DNA of 64,000 bases from Falsiroseomonas algicola (GCF_011040385.1 NZ_JAAIKB010000004.1:372001-436000), one strand, 5' to 3'. Shown: positions 1-10,281, numbered from the stretch's first letter. Notes: generated from the sequence alone by a model not told the origin. Numbers and translations: made by a program.

Positions 1-33
1 GGCTTCGGTGCGGTACTTCACATCGACGGGCAT
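1..33 (-). CDS. ohr: Organic hydroperoxide resistance protein, N-terminal fragment
   Basis: Only the first 11 codons are inside the window (MPVDVKYRTEA); the gene runs off the left edge. The fragment fits the start of Ohr/OsmC-family thiol peroxidases, which reduce organic hydroperoxides. A good ribosome binding site (GGAGGG) precedes the ATG. The call rests mainly on context, because the divergent neighbour is an OhrR-type regulator, and ohr-ohrR pairs are very common in proteobacteria. The catalytic cysteines lie outside the window. Confidence 0.65.
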   Translation of the reverse strand, partial: MPVDVKYRTEA

Positions 34-63
34 GGGGCCCTCCTTGCTGTTGCCATATTCATA

Positions 64-99
64 GCGTCCTATTTGATCGTGCACAATAGAATTGGACGC
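64..99. promoter_or_regulatory. Candidate OhrR operator between ohr and ohrR
   Basis: The 95-bp divergent spacer has an outer inverted repeat (GCGTCC at 64-69, GGACGC at 94-99). Inside it is a 12-bp near-palindrome ATCGTGCACAAT (76-87, one mismatch). AT-rich palindromes in this position are where OhrR binds to repress ohr and itself. The exact operator is an inference. Confidence 0.5.
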
Positions 100-128
100 G
101 AAAAATCTGCCATGGTAGAGGGATCGTG

Positions 129-563
129 ATGACGGACCCCAAGCGTTGCCGGCGGCTGGAGGAGAATCTCTGCTTTGCCGTCTACCAGGCGAACCACGCC
201 TTCACCGCGGCCTATCGCCCGCTGCTGGAGCCGCTCGGCCTGACCTATCCGCAGTATCTCGTGCTGCTGCTGCTCTGGGAGCGCGATGGCCTGGCGGTGA
301 AGGAGATCGGGGCGCGGCTCGGCCTCGATTCCGGCACGTTGACGCCGCTGCTGAAGCGGCTGGAGGGTGCGGGCCTCGTGGCACGCGCGCGGAATGCGGC
401 GGATGAACGTCAAGTACAGGTCACGCTGACGCCGAAGGGCCGCGCGATGGAGGCCGAGGCCGCCGCGATCTTCCCCGCCCTCGCCTGCCGCGCCGGCGAT
501 GACGCGGCGGCGCTGCGGGACAGGCTGCTGGAACTGGCGGAGCGGCTGCGCCCTACGCCGTAG
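129..563 (+). CDS. ohrR: MarR-family organic peroxide sensor OhrR
   Basis: A MarR-type winged-helix repressor of 144 residues. Near the N terminus it has the OhrR signature LCFAVYQAN with the reactive Cys at residue 15, whose oxidation by organic hydroperoxides releases DNA. The recognition-helix region reads [14 protein letters not shown] and the wing [13 protein letters not shown], as in OhrR. ATG at 129 is preferred over the adjacent GTG at 126 because AGAGGG (117-122) is then six bases away. It is divergent from ohr and its 3' end overlaps the convergent proB by 11 bp. Confidence 0.88.
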   Translation: MTDPKRCRRLEENLCFAVYQANHAFTAAYRPLLEPLGLTYPQYLVLLLLWERDGLAVKEIGARLGLDSGTLTPLLKRLEGAGLVARARNAADERQVQVTLTPKGRAMEAEAAAIFPALACRAGDDAAALRDRLLELAERLRPTP

Positions 564-1695
564 GCGCCAGCACCACGAGGTCGTCCCGGTGGATGATCTC
601 GTCGCGCCCCCGCCAGCCCAGGATCTTCTCCAGATCCTCGCTGCGGTGGCCGGCGATCAGCCTTGCCGCGTCCACGTCATAGGCGGAGAGGCCGCGGGCG
701 AGTTCGTGCCCCGCCTCGTCGCGGACGGAGACAGGGTCGCCGCGGCCGAAGCTGCCTTCCACGGCGCGCACGCCGGCCGGCAGCAGGGAGGAGCCGCGCG
801 CGAGCGCCCGCGCTGCGCCAGCATCCACCACCAGCACCCCGAGCGGCGCCAGGCTGCCGGCGATCCAGCGCTTGCGGGCGGAACGGCCCTCGCCTTCCGG
901 AAGGAACCAGGTGCAGCGCGCGCCCTGTTCCATGGCGGCGAGCGGGCGGTCCTGCTTGCCGAGCGCGATCGCCATGGCGCAGCCTGCCCCCGTCGCGATC
1001 TTTGCGGCGATCAGCTTGGTGCGCATGCCGCCGGAGGAATAGCCGGGTGGCGGCTCCCCCCCCATGGCCATGATCTCCTCCGTGATGTGGGGGACCACGG
1101 GCAGGTGGGCGGCGTCCGGGTTGCTGCGCGGATCGGCGGTGTAGAGGCCATCGATATCCGACAGCAGCACCAGCGCATCGGCCTCCACCATCTCCGCGAC
1201 GCGCGCGGCCAGGCGGTCATTGTCGCCGAAGCGGATCTCGGCCGTCGCCACCGTGTCGTTCTCGTTGATCACGGGAATGCAGCCGAGCGAGAGCAGCGTG
1301 CCGAGCGTGGCCCGCGCATTCAGGTAGCGGCGGCGATCCTCGCTATCCTCCAGCGTCAGCAGCAGCTGCGCGGCATTCAGCCCGACGGCCGACAGCGCCT
1401 CCGCCCAGGCGCCGGCGAGCCTGATCTGCCCGACGGCGGCGGCGGCCTGCTTCTCCTCCAGCCGCAGCTTCTTGCGCGTCAGGCCGAGCGCCCGGCGTGC
1501 CAGTGCGATGGCGCCGGAGGAGACGAGGATCACCTCCACGCCCCGCGCCCGCAGCGCCGCGACATCCTGCGCGACGCCCGAGAGCCAGGCCGTGCGCGGC
1601 GCGGCGGTGCGGTCATCGACGACGAGGGCGGAGCCGATCTTGACCACGACGCGACGCGCGGCGCGGAGATCAGGAGCGTGGGGTGCGGCCTGCAT
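553..1695 (-). CDS. proB: Glutamate 5-kinase
   Basis: Phosphorylates the gamma-carboxyl of glutamate, the first step of proline synthesis. The 380-residue protein starts its amino-acid kinase domain with [10 protein letters not shown], continues with [14 protein letters not shown] and the nucleotide/substrate segment [18 protein letters not shown], and ends with a PUA domain (about residues 285-370). That is the full-length two-domain form. In many alphaproteobacteria proB directly follows obgE; here an RlpA-like gene and a GH16 gene lie between them, all on the same strand. Confidence 0.95.
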   Translation of the reverse strand: MQAAPHAPDLRAARRVVVKIGSALVVDDRTAAPRTAWLSGVAQDVAALRARGVEVILVSSGAIALARRALGLTRKKLRLEEKQAAAAVGQIRLAGAWAEALSAVGLNAAQLLLTLEDSEDRRRYLNARATLGTLLSLGCIPVINENDTVATAEIRFGDNDRLAARVAEMVEADALVLLSDIDGLYTADPRSNPDAAHLPVVPHITEEIMAMGGEPPPGYSSGGMRTKLIAAKIATGAGCAMAIALGKQDRPLAAMEQGARCTWFLPEGEGRSARKRWIAGSLAPLGVLVVDAGAARALARGSSLLPAGVRAVEGSFGRGDPVSVRDEAGHELARGLSAYDVDAARLIAGHRSEDLEKILGWRGRDEIIHRDDLVVLAPTA

Positions 1696-1748
1696 GGTGG
1701 CCTTCGCCTAGCATGGGCGCCGCGGGGCGGGGAGGTCCCGCCCCTTCC

Positions 1749-2141
1749 TCAGCGCTGCGCGACCCGCGTATTGCCCACGGGGCGGATTTCCACCGGCACC
1801 ACGCCCGTCTGGAAGCCGATCTCCCGCGCCGCGCGGGGGGAGAGGTCGATGATGCGGCCGCGCGTATGCGGCCCGCGATCAGTGATGGTGACGGTCGTGG
1901 TCGCGCCCGTGCGCAGGTTCGTCACCTGGGCGCGGGTGCCGAGAGGCAGGTGCAGATGCGCGGCCGTGGGGGCCTGGGTGTCGAATCGGGCGCCATTGGC
2001 CATCGGCCGGCCCTGGAAGCGCGTTGAATAAACTGCCGCGTCCCCGCGCTGAGGCTCGAAGGCCTGGGCGTTGAGGGGGACGAAACATGCGAGGGCCAGG
2101 GCCGCCGGCAGGAGCCGGAACCCGAGGATCGATGTCGTCAT
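1749..2141 (-). CDS. RlpA-like septal ring / double-psi beta-barrel protein
   Basis: A small exported protein of 130 residues with a clear signal peptide (hydrophobic LLPAALALACFVPL, cleavage near AQA). It has an RlpA-type double-psi beta-barrel domain: ARFDTQAPTAAHLHLPLG, then VTNLRTGATTTVTITDRGP and RGRIIDLSPRAAREIGF. RlpA proteins act on denuded peptidoglycan glycan strands at the septum; a minimal form without a SPOR domain may differ in role. Start 2141 was chosen because it gives the signal peptide; the frame continues upstream with a non-signal-like extension. It lies 53 bp upstream of proB on the same strand. Confidence 0.85.
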   Translation of the reverse strand: MTTSILGFRLLPAALALACFVPLNAQAFEPQRGDAAVYSTRFQGRPMANGARFDTQAPTAAHLHLPLGTRAQVTNLRTGATTTVTITDRGPHTRGRIIDLSPRAAREIGFQTGVVPVEIRPVGNTRVAQR

Positions 2142-2278
2142 GCCCCCACCAAAGACCCGGATCGGGGCGCTTGGCAACCCCGACAGTGGCAGAGCGAGGG
2201 GCCCTCTTCGCACGGGCCAAGGGCGTGGGAGCGCCCTCGGCCCGGCTTTTCAGGGGCTTTCGCCGCCCCGCTGCGGCG

Positions 2279-4381
2279 TCACGCGAAGACCATATCGGCG
2301 GCGGCGAGCTTGGAGGTGACGCCCTGGAGGAACATCTCGTCCCCCCCGCCGAGCTGCACCGCCAACCCCGCCATGCCCCAGCGCGTCTCCAGCACCTGCG
2401 TCACGTCCCCGGGCGCATAGCCTTCCAGCCACAGCCGGTCCTCGCCCCGGGTGAAGTCCACCACCCAGTCCTGCCCATCGCCGCGCGCGAAGGCGAAGAC
2501 ATCCGCCCCCGCGCCCCCCGTCAGCCCGTCATCGCCGCGGCCGCCGCGCAGCACGTCGTTCCCCGCGCCGCCCTGCAGGTCGTCCGAGCCCGCGCCGCCG
2601 TTCAGGTAGTCCGCACCCGCGCCTCCCTTCAGCCAGTCATCCCCGGCCGTGCCGGTGATCGTCGCCGTCGTCGCCGGCAGCACCGGCGTGCCGCCCGCGG
2701 CGAAGCTGCCCGACATGCCAAGCTGCTTCGCCGTCGCCGCGCCGACGCCTTCGAGGAACAGCGAGGTGCCATCCGTCATCGTCAGCATCAGCCCGGAGAT
2801 ACCGGACACCGCCATGACCTTCGCCGTGATCTCCGCCGCCGTGACGCCGGACAGCACGACCTTGTCCACGCCGAGTTCGAAATCCGTCACCCGGTCATTG
2901 CCATCGCCCTTGGCGATGTAGACGCGGTCCTTGCCGGCGCCCGTGGTGATGACGTCGTTGCCCGCGTGGCCGCGCAACTGGTCGTCCCCGTCCCCGCCCA
3001 GCAACACGTCATTGCCATCATTGCCCAGCAGGACGTCGTTGCCTGGCCCGCCGGCCAAAGTGTCGTGCCCGGCGAAGCCTTGCAGGTAATCGTTCCCCGA
3101 GCCGCCGGAGAGGCTATCCGCCAGCGCCGCGCCCTTCAGCGTGTCGTCGCCCGCCGTGCCGGCCAGCACCCGACCAGGCACCGCCGGCACCGTCACCGGC
3201 ACATCGAGCAGCACCATGTCGGCGGTGCCGAGCTTGCTGACACCCTGGAGGAAGATCTTCTCGCCATTCGGCAGCAGGACATCGAGCCCGGCCATGCCCC
3301 AATAGGTGGCGGCCTTGGTCGTGACCTCGCTGGCAGCGAAACCGCGCAGTTCCAGCTTGTCCGTGCCCGGCGTGAAATCCACCACCCAGTCCTGGCCATC
3401 GCCCTTGCGGAAGACGACCGTGTCCGCGCCGTCGCCGAGCGTCAGGCCATCATTGCCGCGGCCACCCTCCATACGGTCATTGCCGGCGCCGCCATGCAGG
3501 TCGTCATCGCCCGCGCCGCCGGTGACGGTGTCTGCGCCCGCGCCGCCGACCAAGGTGTCATTCGCGGCCGTGCCGGCCAGCGTCAGGTTCGTCACCGGCG
3601 TGGGCGTCGTTGGCTTGGGCTGCGTCGGCGTGGTCGTCGTGCCGCCGGTGTATTGGGACACGCGCACCCAATCGACGCTGATGTCGACGCTGTTGATGCC
3701 CGACCCGTTCGGCGACCCGTACCAGCCATCATAGGCCGTGCCGACATGGCCCTGCAGGCCGACCGACATCGGGATGTTCGGGATGTTCGACTTGGTCTCC
3801 GCGACCTTCACGCCGTCCACATAGAGCGTCAGGCGATCGGGGAGCCAGTCCAGCGTGTAGGTGTGCCACTGGCTGTGGTCGAGGTTGAAGAACTGGCTGT
3901 CATAGCCACGCCCGTCCTCGCCGCCGCCCGGGCCGGGCCAATGGACGGTGAACATGCCCTGGCCGCCGGCGGGCGTCTCAAGGATGTCCACCTCGGGCGG
4001 CCAGCTGTTGTCGGACGGCCAGAGCAGGAAGCAGGGCCCGGCGCCCTCCACCTCGACCGAGGTCTTGGCGCGGATCTCGACGCGACCATAGGTGAAGCTG
4101 TGACCATGGCCGGCCGGCGCGCCCTCATAAGGCATGGTGGTAAGGCCGCCGACGGACCAGATGCCGTTGGACTGCTTGTCCATGCCGATGGTCAGTTCGC
4201 CGTTGCCGACCGAGATCTGGCTGCCATCCCAGTAGAAGGCGTTGTTCCAGTACATGGAGCCGCCATAGGTGACCGGCCACTTCTGCCAATCCAGCTGCGA
4301 GCCATTGAACCCGTCGAAGAAAACGGTGTTCCAGCCCGTCATGTCGAGCGGCGTCGGATTGATGTCGGTGGTCGTGCCCAT
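2279..4381 (-). CDS. GH16 glycoside hydrolase with RTX (hemolysin-type) calcium-binding repeats
   Basis: A 700-residue protein. Residues ~15-245 form a GH16 beta-jelly-roll with the catalytic motif EVDILE (nucleophile E130, D132, acid/base E135). Three blocks of GGxGxDxLx nonapeptides follow (about 270-330, 400-490, 575-640), each ending in a related spacer such as KGDGQDWVVDF. There is no N-terminal signal peptide, as expected for type I secretion with a C-terminal signal. GH16-RTX enzymes cleave beta-1,3/1,4-glucans or exopolysaccharides (compare ExsH, EglC). The substrate cannot be read from sequence. No type I secretion genes are nearby. An SD (GAGGA) precedes the ATG. Confidence 0.92.
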   Translation of the reverse strand: MGTTTDINPTPLDMTGWNTVFFDGFNGSQLDWQKWPVTYGGSMYWNNAFYWDGSQISVGNGELTIGMDKQSNGIWSVGGLTTMPYEGAPAGHGHSFTYGRVEIRAKTSVEVEGAGPCFLLWPSDNSWPPEVDILETPAGGQGMFTVHWPGPGGGEDGRGYDSQFFNLDHSQWHTYTLDWLPDRLTLYVDGVKVAETKSNIPNIPMSVGLQGHVGTAYDGWYGSPNGSGINSVDISVDWVRVSQYTGGTTTTPTQPKPTTPTPVTNLTLAGTAANDTLVGGAGADTVTGGAGDDDLHGGAGNDRMEGGRGNDGLTLGDGADTVVFRKGDGQDWVVDFTPGTDKLELRGFAASEVTTKAATYWGMAGLDVLLPNGEKIFLQGVSKLGTADMVLLDVPVTVPAVPGRVLAGTAGDDTLKGAALADSLSGGSGNDYLQGFAGHDTLAGGPGNDVLLGNDGNDVLLGGDGDDQLRGHAGNDVITTGAGKDRVYIAKGDGNDRVTDFELGVDKVVLSGVTAAEITAKVMAVSGISGLMLTMTDGTSLFLEGVGAATAKQLGMSGSFAAGGTPVLPATTATITGTAGDDWLKGGAGADYLNGGAGSDDLQGGAGNDVLRGGRGDDGLTGGAGADVFAFARGDGQDWVVDFTRGEDRLWLEGYAPGDVTQVLETRWGMAGLAVQLGGGDEMFLQGVTSKLAAADMVFA

Positions 4382-4634
4382 CGGGTGGTCCTCATCCTCT
4401 CACGGCGGCGTGATCTGCTCGCGGGAGTGTGAGGCCACAACTCACGGTAGTGTGTCTAGTATAAAAGTATGCAATGTAAGTTTGCGCGATTATCCAATAG
4501 GTTGCGCATCGCTGTTAAGGTATCAAACCGGCCCTGTTCCATCATAAACGGCGCCGCCAACGGCGGCTGAAGCGCCATACGGCGCCTCCGTGAGCCACGG
4601 CTTGCACCGCTGCAGCCGCAGGCTTAGGCGCCGT
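4382..4634 (-). promoter_or_regulatory. AT-richer upstream region of the GH16 gene
   Basis: This spacer contains one of the few AT-rich stretches of the window (about 4440-4535). On the minus strand a TATACT -10-like element lies near 4457-4462, but no convincing -35 is visible. Next to obgE there are GC-rich inverted repeats around 4550-4590. No open frame with coding character was seen. The drop in GC suggests regulated expression of the glycanase gene or a junction of foreign DNA. Confidence 0.4.
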
Positions 4635-5687
<1,053 letters not shown>

Positions 5688-5727
5688 TCAGCCGGCGCCG
5701 TGCGGCCGCCATCCCCCGGACATGCGA

Positions 5728-5749
5728 ACGGGGGCCGTCAGGCCCCCGT
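5728..5749 (-). terminator. Hairpin downstream of rpmA
   Basis: A perfect 9-bp inverted repeat (ACGGGGGCC / GGCCCCCGT) with a 4-nt loop lies between rpmA and obgE. It has no T-run on either side, so it is at most a partial terminator, attenuator or RNA-stability hairpin. Confidence 0.5.
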
Positions 5750-5778
5750 CCAGAACCTCGCCGGGATGGCGGGGGTGA

Positions 5779-6048
5779 TTACTCGGCGGCGACCGCGAGC
5801 GGCGTGACGGAGATCTGCACGCGGCCTTCGGCCTTGCGTTCGAACTTCACGTGGCCGTCGACGATGGCGTGCAGCGAATGCGTGCGGCCGACGATGACGT
5901 TGGTGCCGGCCAGCATCTTCGTGCCGCGCTGCGTCACCAGGATGTTGCCGGCCTGGACAAGCTGGCCGTCGCCCCGCTTCACGCCGAGGCGCTTGCCGGC
6001 GGAGTCGCGACCGTTGCGGGACGAACCGCCTGCCTTCTTGTGTGCCAT
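5779..6048 (-). CDS. rpmA: 50S ribosomal protein L27
   Basis: An 89-residue L27 beginning [16 protein letters not shown], without the cleavable N-terminal extension of Firmicutes. It sits at the peptidyl-transferase centre of the 50S subunit. It lies 22 bp downstream of rplU and should be cotranscribed with it from the promoter at 6513-6542. Confidence 0.98.
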   Translation of the reverse strand: MAHKKAGGSSRNGRDSAGKRLGVKRGDGQLVQAGNILVTQRGTKMLAGTNVIVGRTHSLHAIVDGHVKFERKAEGRVQISVTPLAVAAE

Positions 6049-6070
6049 GAGGGTGCTTCCTGTCTCTTGC

Positions 6071-6388
6071 TCAGGCCGCGGCGATCGCGGAGATGCGGAG
6101 CACGGTCTGCATCTGGCGGTGGCCGTTCTTCCGCCGGCTGTTCTTCCGGCGGCGCTTCTTGAAGATGATCACCTTGTCGCCGCGGGTCTGGGCTTCGACC
6201 ACCGCGGTCACGGTGGCGCCCGGCACGGTCGGCGCGCCGACGGTCAGGCCGGCATCGGTGCCCAGCGCCAGAACGTCGTGGAAGGTGATGGTGGCGCCCG
6301 GCTCGGCCTCGAGCTTCTCGACGGTCAGGACGGCGTCAGGGGTGACGCGGTACTGCTTGCCGCCGGTGCGGATCACTGCATAGGTCAT
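6071..6388 (-). CDS. rplU: 50S ribosomal protein L21
   Basis: A 105-residue L21 beginning [15 protein letters not shown], with the basic rRNA-binding patch [17 protein letters not shown]. First gene of the rplU-rpmA operon. A leader of about 118 nt separates the predicted transcription start from the ATG, enough for ribosomal-protein autoregulation, although no specific fold could be assigned. Confidence 0.97.
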   Translation of the reverse strand: MTYAVIRTGGKQYRVTPDAVLTVEKLEAEPGATITFHDVLALGTDAGLTVGAPTVPGATVTAVVEAQTRGDKVIIFKKRRRKNSRRKNGHRQMQTVLRISAIAAA

Positions 6389-6512
6389 GTTCGCGCTCGG
6401 GCTTTCGGGGTCCGGTGCTTCTGGGCGGTGACGCCCGGAGAGGTGGTGACGCTGCGGCCATGTCTGACCGCCGGCGGCCCTGGGGTGTGACCCGGAACGC
6501 CGGAGGGCGCAG

Positions 6513-6542
6513 CGTATAGCGGCGTGTCCGGCGGAGAGTCAA
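6513..6542 (-). promoter_or_regulatory. Sigma-70 type promoter of rplU-rpmA
   Basis: On the minus strand TTGACT (6537-6542) and TATACG (6513-6518) are separated by 18 bp, a strong housekeeping promoter. Transcription would start near 6506. It is back to back with the tRNA-Ser promoter. Confidence 0.75.
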
Positions 6543-6563
6543 CGGGAAGGCGCAGGCCGGGTG

Positions 6564-6592
6564 TTGCGCGCCGCGCCCATGCTGACTATAGG
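6564..6592 (+). promoter_or_regulatory. Promoter of tRNA-Ser
   Basis: TTGCGC (6564-6569) and TATAGG (6587-6592) with a 17-bp spacer, about 14 bp before the mature tRNA 5' end. Position and spacing fit a stable-RNA promoter. Confidence 0.6.
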
Positions 6593-6606
6593 GCGCCACC
6601 GCCTGC

Positions 6607-7245
<639 letters not shown>

Positions 7246-8166
7246 TCACGCCGGCGCACCGCGCGTGGCGCGCAGGGCCGGAAGGGAGCGTGGCTCGCGC
7301 ACGACCAGCACGTCACAGGGCAGGGTCTCCAGCAGACGCTCCGCCGTGCTGCCGATCAGGATGTCGAAGGCACCGCTGCTGCCATGCGTCCCGACGACGG
7401 CAAGATCAACCTCCTTGTCCCAGACATAGGTGCCGACCAGCTCGTCGGGCGATCCGTATTCGATGAGGCACTCCAGGCGATCGCGCTGCTCCTTCGCAAC
7501 GGGCATCGCCGCCAGGAAGGCAGCGCATTGGCGCTCCGCCTCGCCCTGGATCTCGCCGCGGTTGGCCTCCTTGCTGATGAAGCCTTCGAAGGGCACCCGG
7601 TACGCGTGCAGCAGCGTCATGCGCGCATCCGGAAAAAGCCGGAGCGCCTGCTGGGCCGCCTGCGCCGACGATGGAGAGAAGTCGGATGCCAGCACGACGT
7701 GATCATAGGCGCGACCGGCGCGGTTCTTGACGACCAGCACCGGCATGCGCGCGCGGTGGATGAGCCGGTCCACGGTGGTTCCCAGCAAAGCCCGGGTCAG
7801 CGTCTCGTCCCGCGCGATCCCGGTGACAATCAGGTCGCTGCCCAGTTCCTCGGCGGCCTGCAGGATCTCATCGGCCGCGCTTCCGCGCCGCAGAACCACC
7901 TCCGCTTCGACAGCACGGTCCTGGATAGTGGCGCGCAGCTGCCGTTCTGCGAGCAACTCCCGGGCGGAACGCCCGCGCTGCCAGGATGAACCTCCCTCCT
8001 CCTGCCCGTGCTCCAGCACATGCAGCAGATGCAGCGTCGCTCCCCATCGCTCGGCAAGCCATACGGCGCGGTCCTGCGCGCGGTCGCAACGGCAACTGAG
8101 GTCCGTCGCCAGCAGGATCCGTCGCGGCATGGTGCCCGGGCCGACCGCCTGGTTCCGATCACTCAT
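7246..8166 (-). CDS. Tandem-domain universal stress protein
   Basis: Two UspA domains in 306 residues. The first begins RRILLATDLS and ends LLGTTVDRLIHRARMPVLVVK. The second begins YDHVVLASDFSPSS and ends with the ATP-binding segment GTHGSSGAFDILIGSTAERLLETLPCDVLVV (G-x2-G-x9-G-S/T pattern), so at least the second domain probably binds ATP. Start 8166 has GAGAGA upstream and excludes an unrelated N-terminal extension. Tandem Usp proteins accompany starvation and hypoxia responses; it borders the stress block that ends at ldhA. Confidence 0.9.
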   Translation of the reverse strand: MSDRNQAVGPGTMPRRILLATDLSCRCDRAQDRAVWLAERWGATLHLLHVLEHGQEEGGSSWQRGRSARELLAERQLRATIQDRAVEAEVVLRRGSAADEILQAAEELGSDLIVTGIARDETLTRALLGTTVDRLIHRARMPVLVVKNRAGRAYDHVVLASDFSPSSAQAAQQALRLFPDARMTLLHAYRVPFEGFISKEANRGEIQGEAERQCAAFLAAMPVAKEQRDRLECLIEYGSPDELVGTYVWDKEVDLAVVGTHGSSGAFDILIGSTAERLLETLPCDVLVVREPRSLPALRATRGAPA

Positions 8167-8242
8167 CGTCTCTCTCGCCTTCCACGAATACGCGTGCATC
8201 TGGACTGCAGCCGGTCGCCGGTGGCTCTGCGGCGCGAGGGGA

Positions 8243-8467
8243 TCAGCGTGTCCCTGGTTCGCCAGCGGCTTCCGCAGGCGGTACGGCAGGCGGGAATGTT
8301 GCATGACGCTCGAGGAACGCCTCGAGGTCGCGCGGAATGATCCGCCATTCGCGCCCGACATCGATCGCGCGCAAATCGCCATCCTTGATCCAGTGGCGCA
8401 CCGTCGCCTCGCCCACCTGCGCGAGCTCGGCCACCTCGCGCACCGTCATGAACTTCCGTGTGAGCAT
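8243..8467 (-). CDS. Excisionase/MerR-like helix-turn-helix protein
   Basis: A 74-residue protein with a single HTH_17-type domain: MTVREVAELAQVGEATVRHW, then IKDGDLRAIDVGREWRI and PRDLEAFL. This is the winged-helix fold of excisionases and small MerR-like regulators. ATG at 8467 follows GAGG. With no integrase nearby, a regulator of the adjacent stress genes is more likely than a recombination directionality factor; this is inferred from position. It is transcribed away from the usp gene at 8629 across a spacer holding an FNR-type box. Confidence 0.82.
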   Translation of the reverse strand: MLTRKFMTVREVAELAQVGEATVRHWIKDGDLRAIDVGREWRIIPRDLEAFLERHATFPPAVPPAEAAGEPGTR

Positions 8468-8529
8468 GTCTGCCTCAACCCAGCCTCGCACATCGCTGTC
8501 GAGCATAGCTGAGCGTGGTTCGGCGCAGA

Positions 8530-8543
8530 TTGACGCAAATCAA
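8530..8543. promoter_or_regulatory. FNR/Anr/FixK-type binding site
   Basis: TTGACGCAAATCAA matches the CRP-FNR half sites TTGA-N6-TCAA exactly and the fuller TTGAT-N4-ATCAA consensus at nine of ten positions. It lies 86 bp before the usp ATG at 8629 and 63 bp before the HTH gene at 8467, so it could control either or both under low oxygen. Confidence 0.7.
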
Positions 8544-8628
8544 TGTGCGCGAGATCGGCGAAAGGCAGTCTGCAGACAAGGACGGCCGGTGATCGAACCG
8601 AGCTGGACCAAAGCCGGGAAAGACATCG

Positions 8629-9438
8629 ATGACGATCACGACGATCACGACTCAGATCGAGCCTGCTGATCCTGAGGCGCTCGACGCGGCGCTGGAGCTG
8701 CCCTTCGCGCTGGCGGAGACCCACGCTGCGCAGCTCACCGTCCTCGTGTTCCCCGTCGAGACGGCGCTTGCGGAAGCCTCCACTCCAGGTTGGGAATTGG
8801 CGGAGCGGGAGGAGGCCTCGGTCGCGCGGGTTCGCGCGGCCGCGCAGCGGCGCGGCATCCGGTGCGAGGTGCGGGCGCGCAGCAGCTTCGCCTACGGTGC
8901 CGGCGAGGTGATGGCGGACCATCTGCGCGTGAGCGACCTGGGGCTGCTGGCCCTGCAGGGCGCCGCTGGCGCAGGGCAGCGCATGATGGTCGGCGCCGCC
9001 GTGTTCGACAGCGGGCGTCCCGTGCTGCTCATTCCTGCCCGCGCGCCGCTGGCGGTGCCGCCGGCCCGTGTCGTCGTGGCATGGGATGCGACGCCGGCCG
9101 CGGTCCGCGCGGTGCATGGGGCCCTGCCCTTCATCCGTGACGCGGCAGAGACGCTCGTGGTCACCGTCACCGACGACAAGGACCTCCGGTCCGGCCAGTC
9201 AGGCATCGAGCTTGTCCACCTGCTCGCGCGTCACGGCGCGCGTGCGAGCTTCGCTGCCGTGCCGCGGGCCGGGCGAAGCGTGCTCCAGGCACTTGCCGCG
9301 AAGGCCGGAGAGGTCGAGGGCGCCATGATCGTGATGGGCGCGGTCCGCCACGCGCCGATCCACAACATCGTCTTCGGCAGCGCGACGAGCGACCTGCTCG
9401 ACGCACGCCCTCGGGTGCCGGTGCTGCTCGCGGCCTGA
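8629..9438 (+). CDS. Universal stress protein family protein
   Basis: A 269-residue, two-domain Usp-like protein. The second domain begins ARVVVAWDATPAAVRAV and ends VMGAVRHAPIHNIVFGSATSDLL with RVPVLLAA, the characteristic Usp C-terminal strand. The first domain is divergent and has lost the usual N-terminal motif. The ATP-binding glycines are only partly kept, so nucleotide binding is uncertain. First plus-strand gene after the FNR box. Confidence 0.85.
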   Translation: MTITTITTQIEPADPEALDAALELPFALAETHAAQLTVLVFPVETALAEASTPGWELAEREEASVARVRAAAQRRGIRCEVRARSSFAYGAGEVMADHLRVSDLGLLALQGAAGAGQRMMVGAAVFDSGRPVLLIPARAPLAVPPARVVVAWDATPAAVRAVHGALPFIRDAAETLVVTVTDDKDLRSGQSGIELVHLLARHGARASFAAVPRAGRSVLQALAAKAGEVEGAMIVMGAVRHAPIHNIVFGSATSDLLDARPRVPVLLAA

Positions 9439-9582
9439 AGGCCGCACCGCTCCATCGCCGACGGCAAATCGTCCCGCGGCCAGCACGGCCACGGCGCGAC
9501 GCGGCTTGACCGCGTCGTGATCCCGGCACGCCGGCCGGCCGCGCAGTTTCGGATGCTTCTTGAGAACGAGGGAGAGAGGGCC

Positions 9583-10281
9583 ATGCGAGCCAAGGACCTG
9601 ATGACCACCACGGTCGTGACCGTCGCGCCGGAGGCGCGCCTCGCGGATGTCGCGCACCTGTTGGCCGACCGCGGCATCTCCGCCGTGCCCGTGCTGGGTC
9701 CCGGGGGCGAGGTGCAGGGCATCGTGACCGAGGCCGACCTGGTACGGCAGCTGGCGAGTGAGCCGGCGGGCCGACCGCGCGGCTGGTTCCGCGCCCTGCT
9801 CACCCAACGCGCGGCCGACACCGCCAAGGGCTTCGCCCGGCTGCATGGCCAACGGGCCAGGGACGTCATGACCACCGAACTCGTCGCGGTGGAGGAGGAT
9901 ACGCCAAGCGAGCAGATCGCGCAGCTGATGGAGGAGCGCGGGGTCAAGCGTGTCCCGGTGCTGCGCGATGGCAAGCTCGTCGGCGTCGTCTCCCGCGCCG
10001 ACCTGCTCGGCCTCGCCTTCGGCACCGCCGCGCCGCCGGACGTGGCCGTGTCGGACGCCCGCCTCTTGCGGGACGTCGAGCGCGCGATGCGCGAGCAGCC
10101 CTGGGCCGACGCCTATCTGGTCTTCCCCTCGGTCGAGGACGGCGTGGTCACCTTCCACGGCTGGTGCCGCTCGCCGGACGTGCCGCGCGCGCTGCGCGTG
10201 CTGGCCGAAAGCCTTCCAGGCGTGAAGGACGTGCAGATGGACCTGCGCGAGCCGCCCGGCTTCCTGCTGGGGGTCCCCTGA
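9583..10281 (+). CDS. CBS-domain pair with C-terminal BON domain
   Basis: Residues 1-130 form a CBS pair (AKDLMTTTVVTV and ARDVMTTELVAV, each followed by a PV-L-G-x-VS/T-ADL motif), which typically senses adenine nucleotides. Residues ~155-230 form a BON-like domain (DARLLRDVERAM, VTFHGWCRSP, LPGVKDVQMDL). Start 9583 is supported by GGGAGAGAGGG. Its stop shares a base with the ATG of the ATPase gene (TGATG), so the two are translationally coupled. CBS proteins of this kind accompany Usp proteins in hypoxia regulons. Confidence 0.9.
   Translation: MRAKDLMTTTVVTVAPEARLADVAHLLADRGISAVPVLGPGGEVQGIVTEADLVRQLASEPAGRPRGWFRALLTQRAADTAKGFARLHGQRARDVMTTELVAVEEDTPSEQIAQLMEERGVKRVPVLRDGKLVGVVSRADLLGLAFGTAAPPDVAVSDARLLRDVERAMREQPWADAYLVFPSVEDGVVTFHGWCRSPDVPRALRVLAESLPGVKDVQMDLREPPGFLLGVP

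Noticed and set aside
2087-4432. A 781-codon plus-strand open frame opposite the GH16 gene
   Set aside because: It is the antisense shadow of the RTX/GH16 gene in GC-rich DNA; the minus strand carries clear GH16 and RTX motifs, the plus frame none.
8243-8467. Excisionase of an integrated element
   Set aside because: The fold fits, but there is no integrase, attachment repeat or phage gene nearby; a small regulator of the stress genes is more economical.
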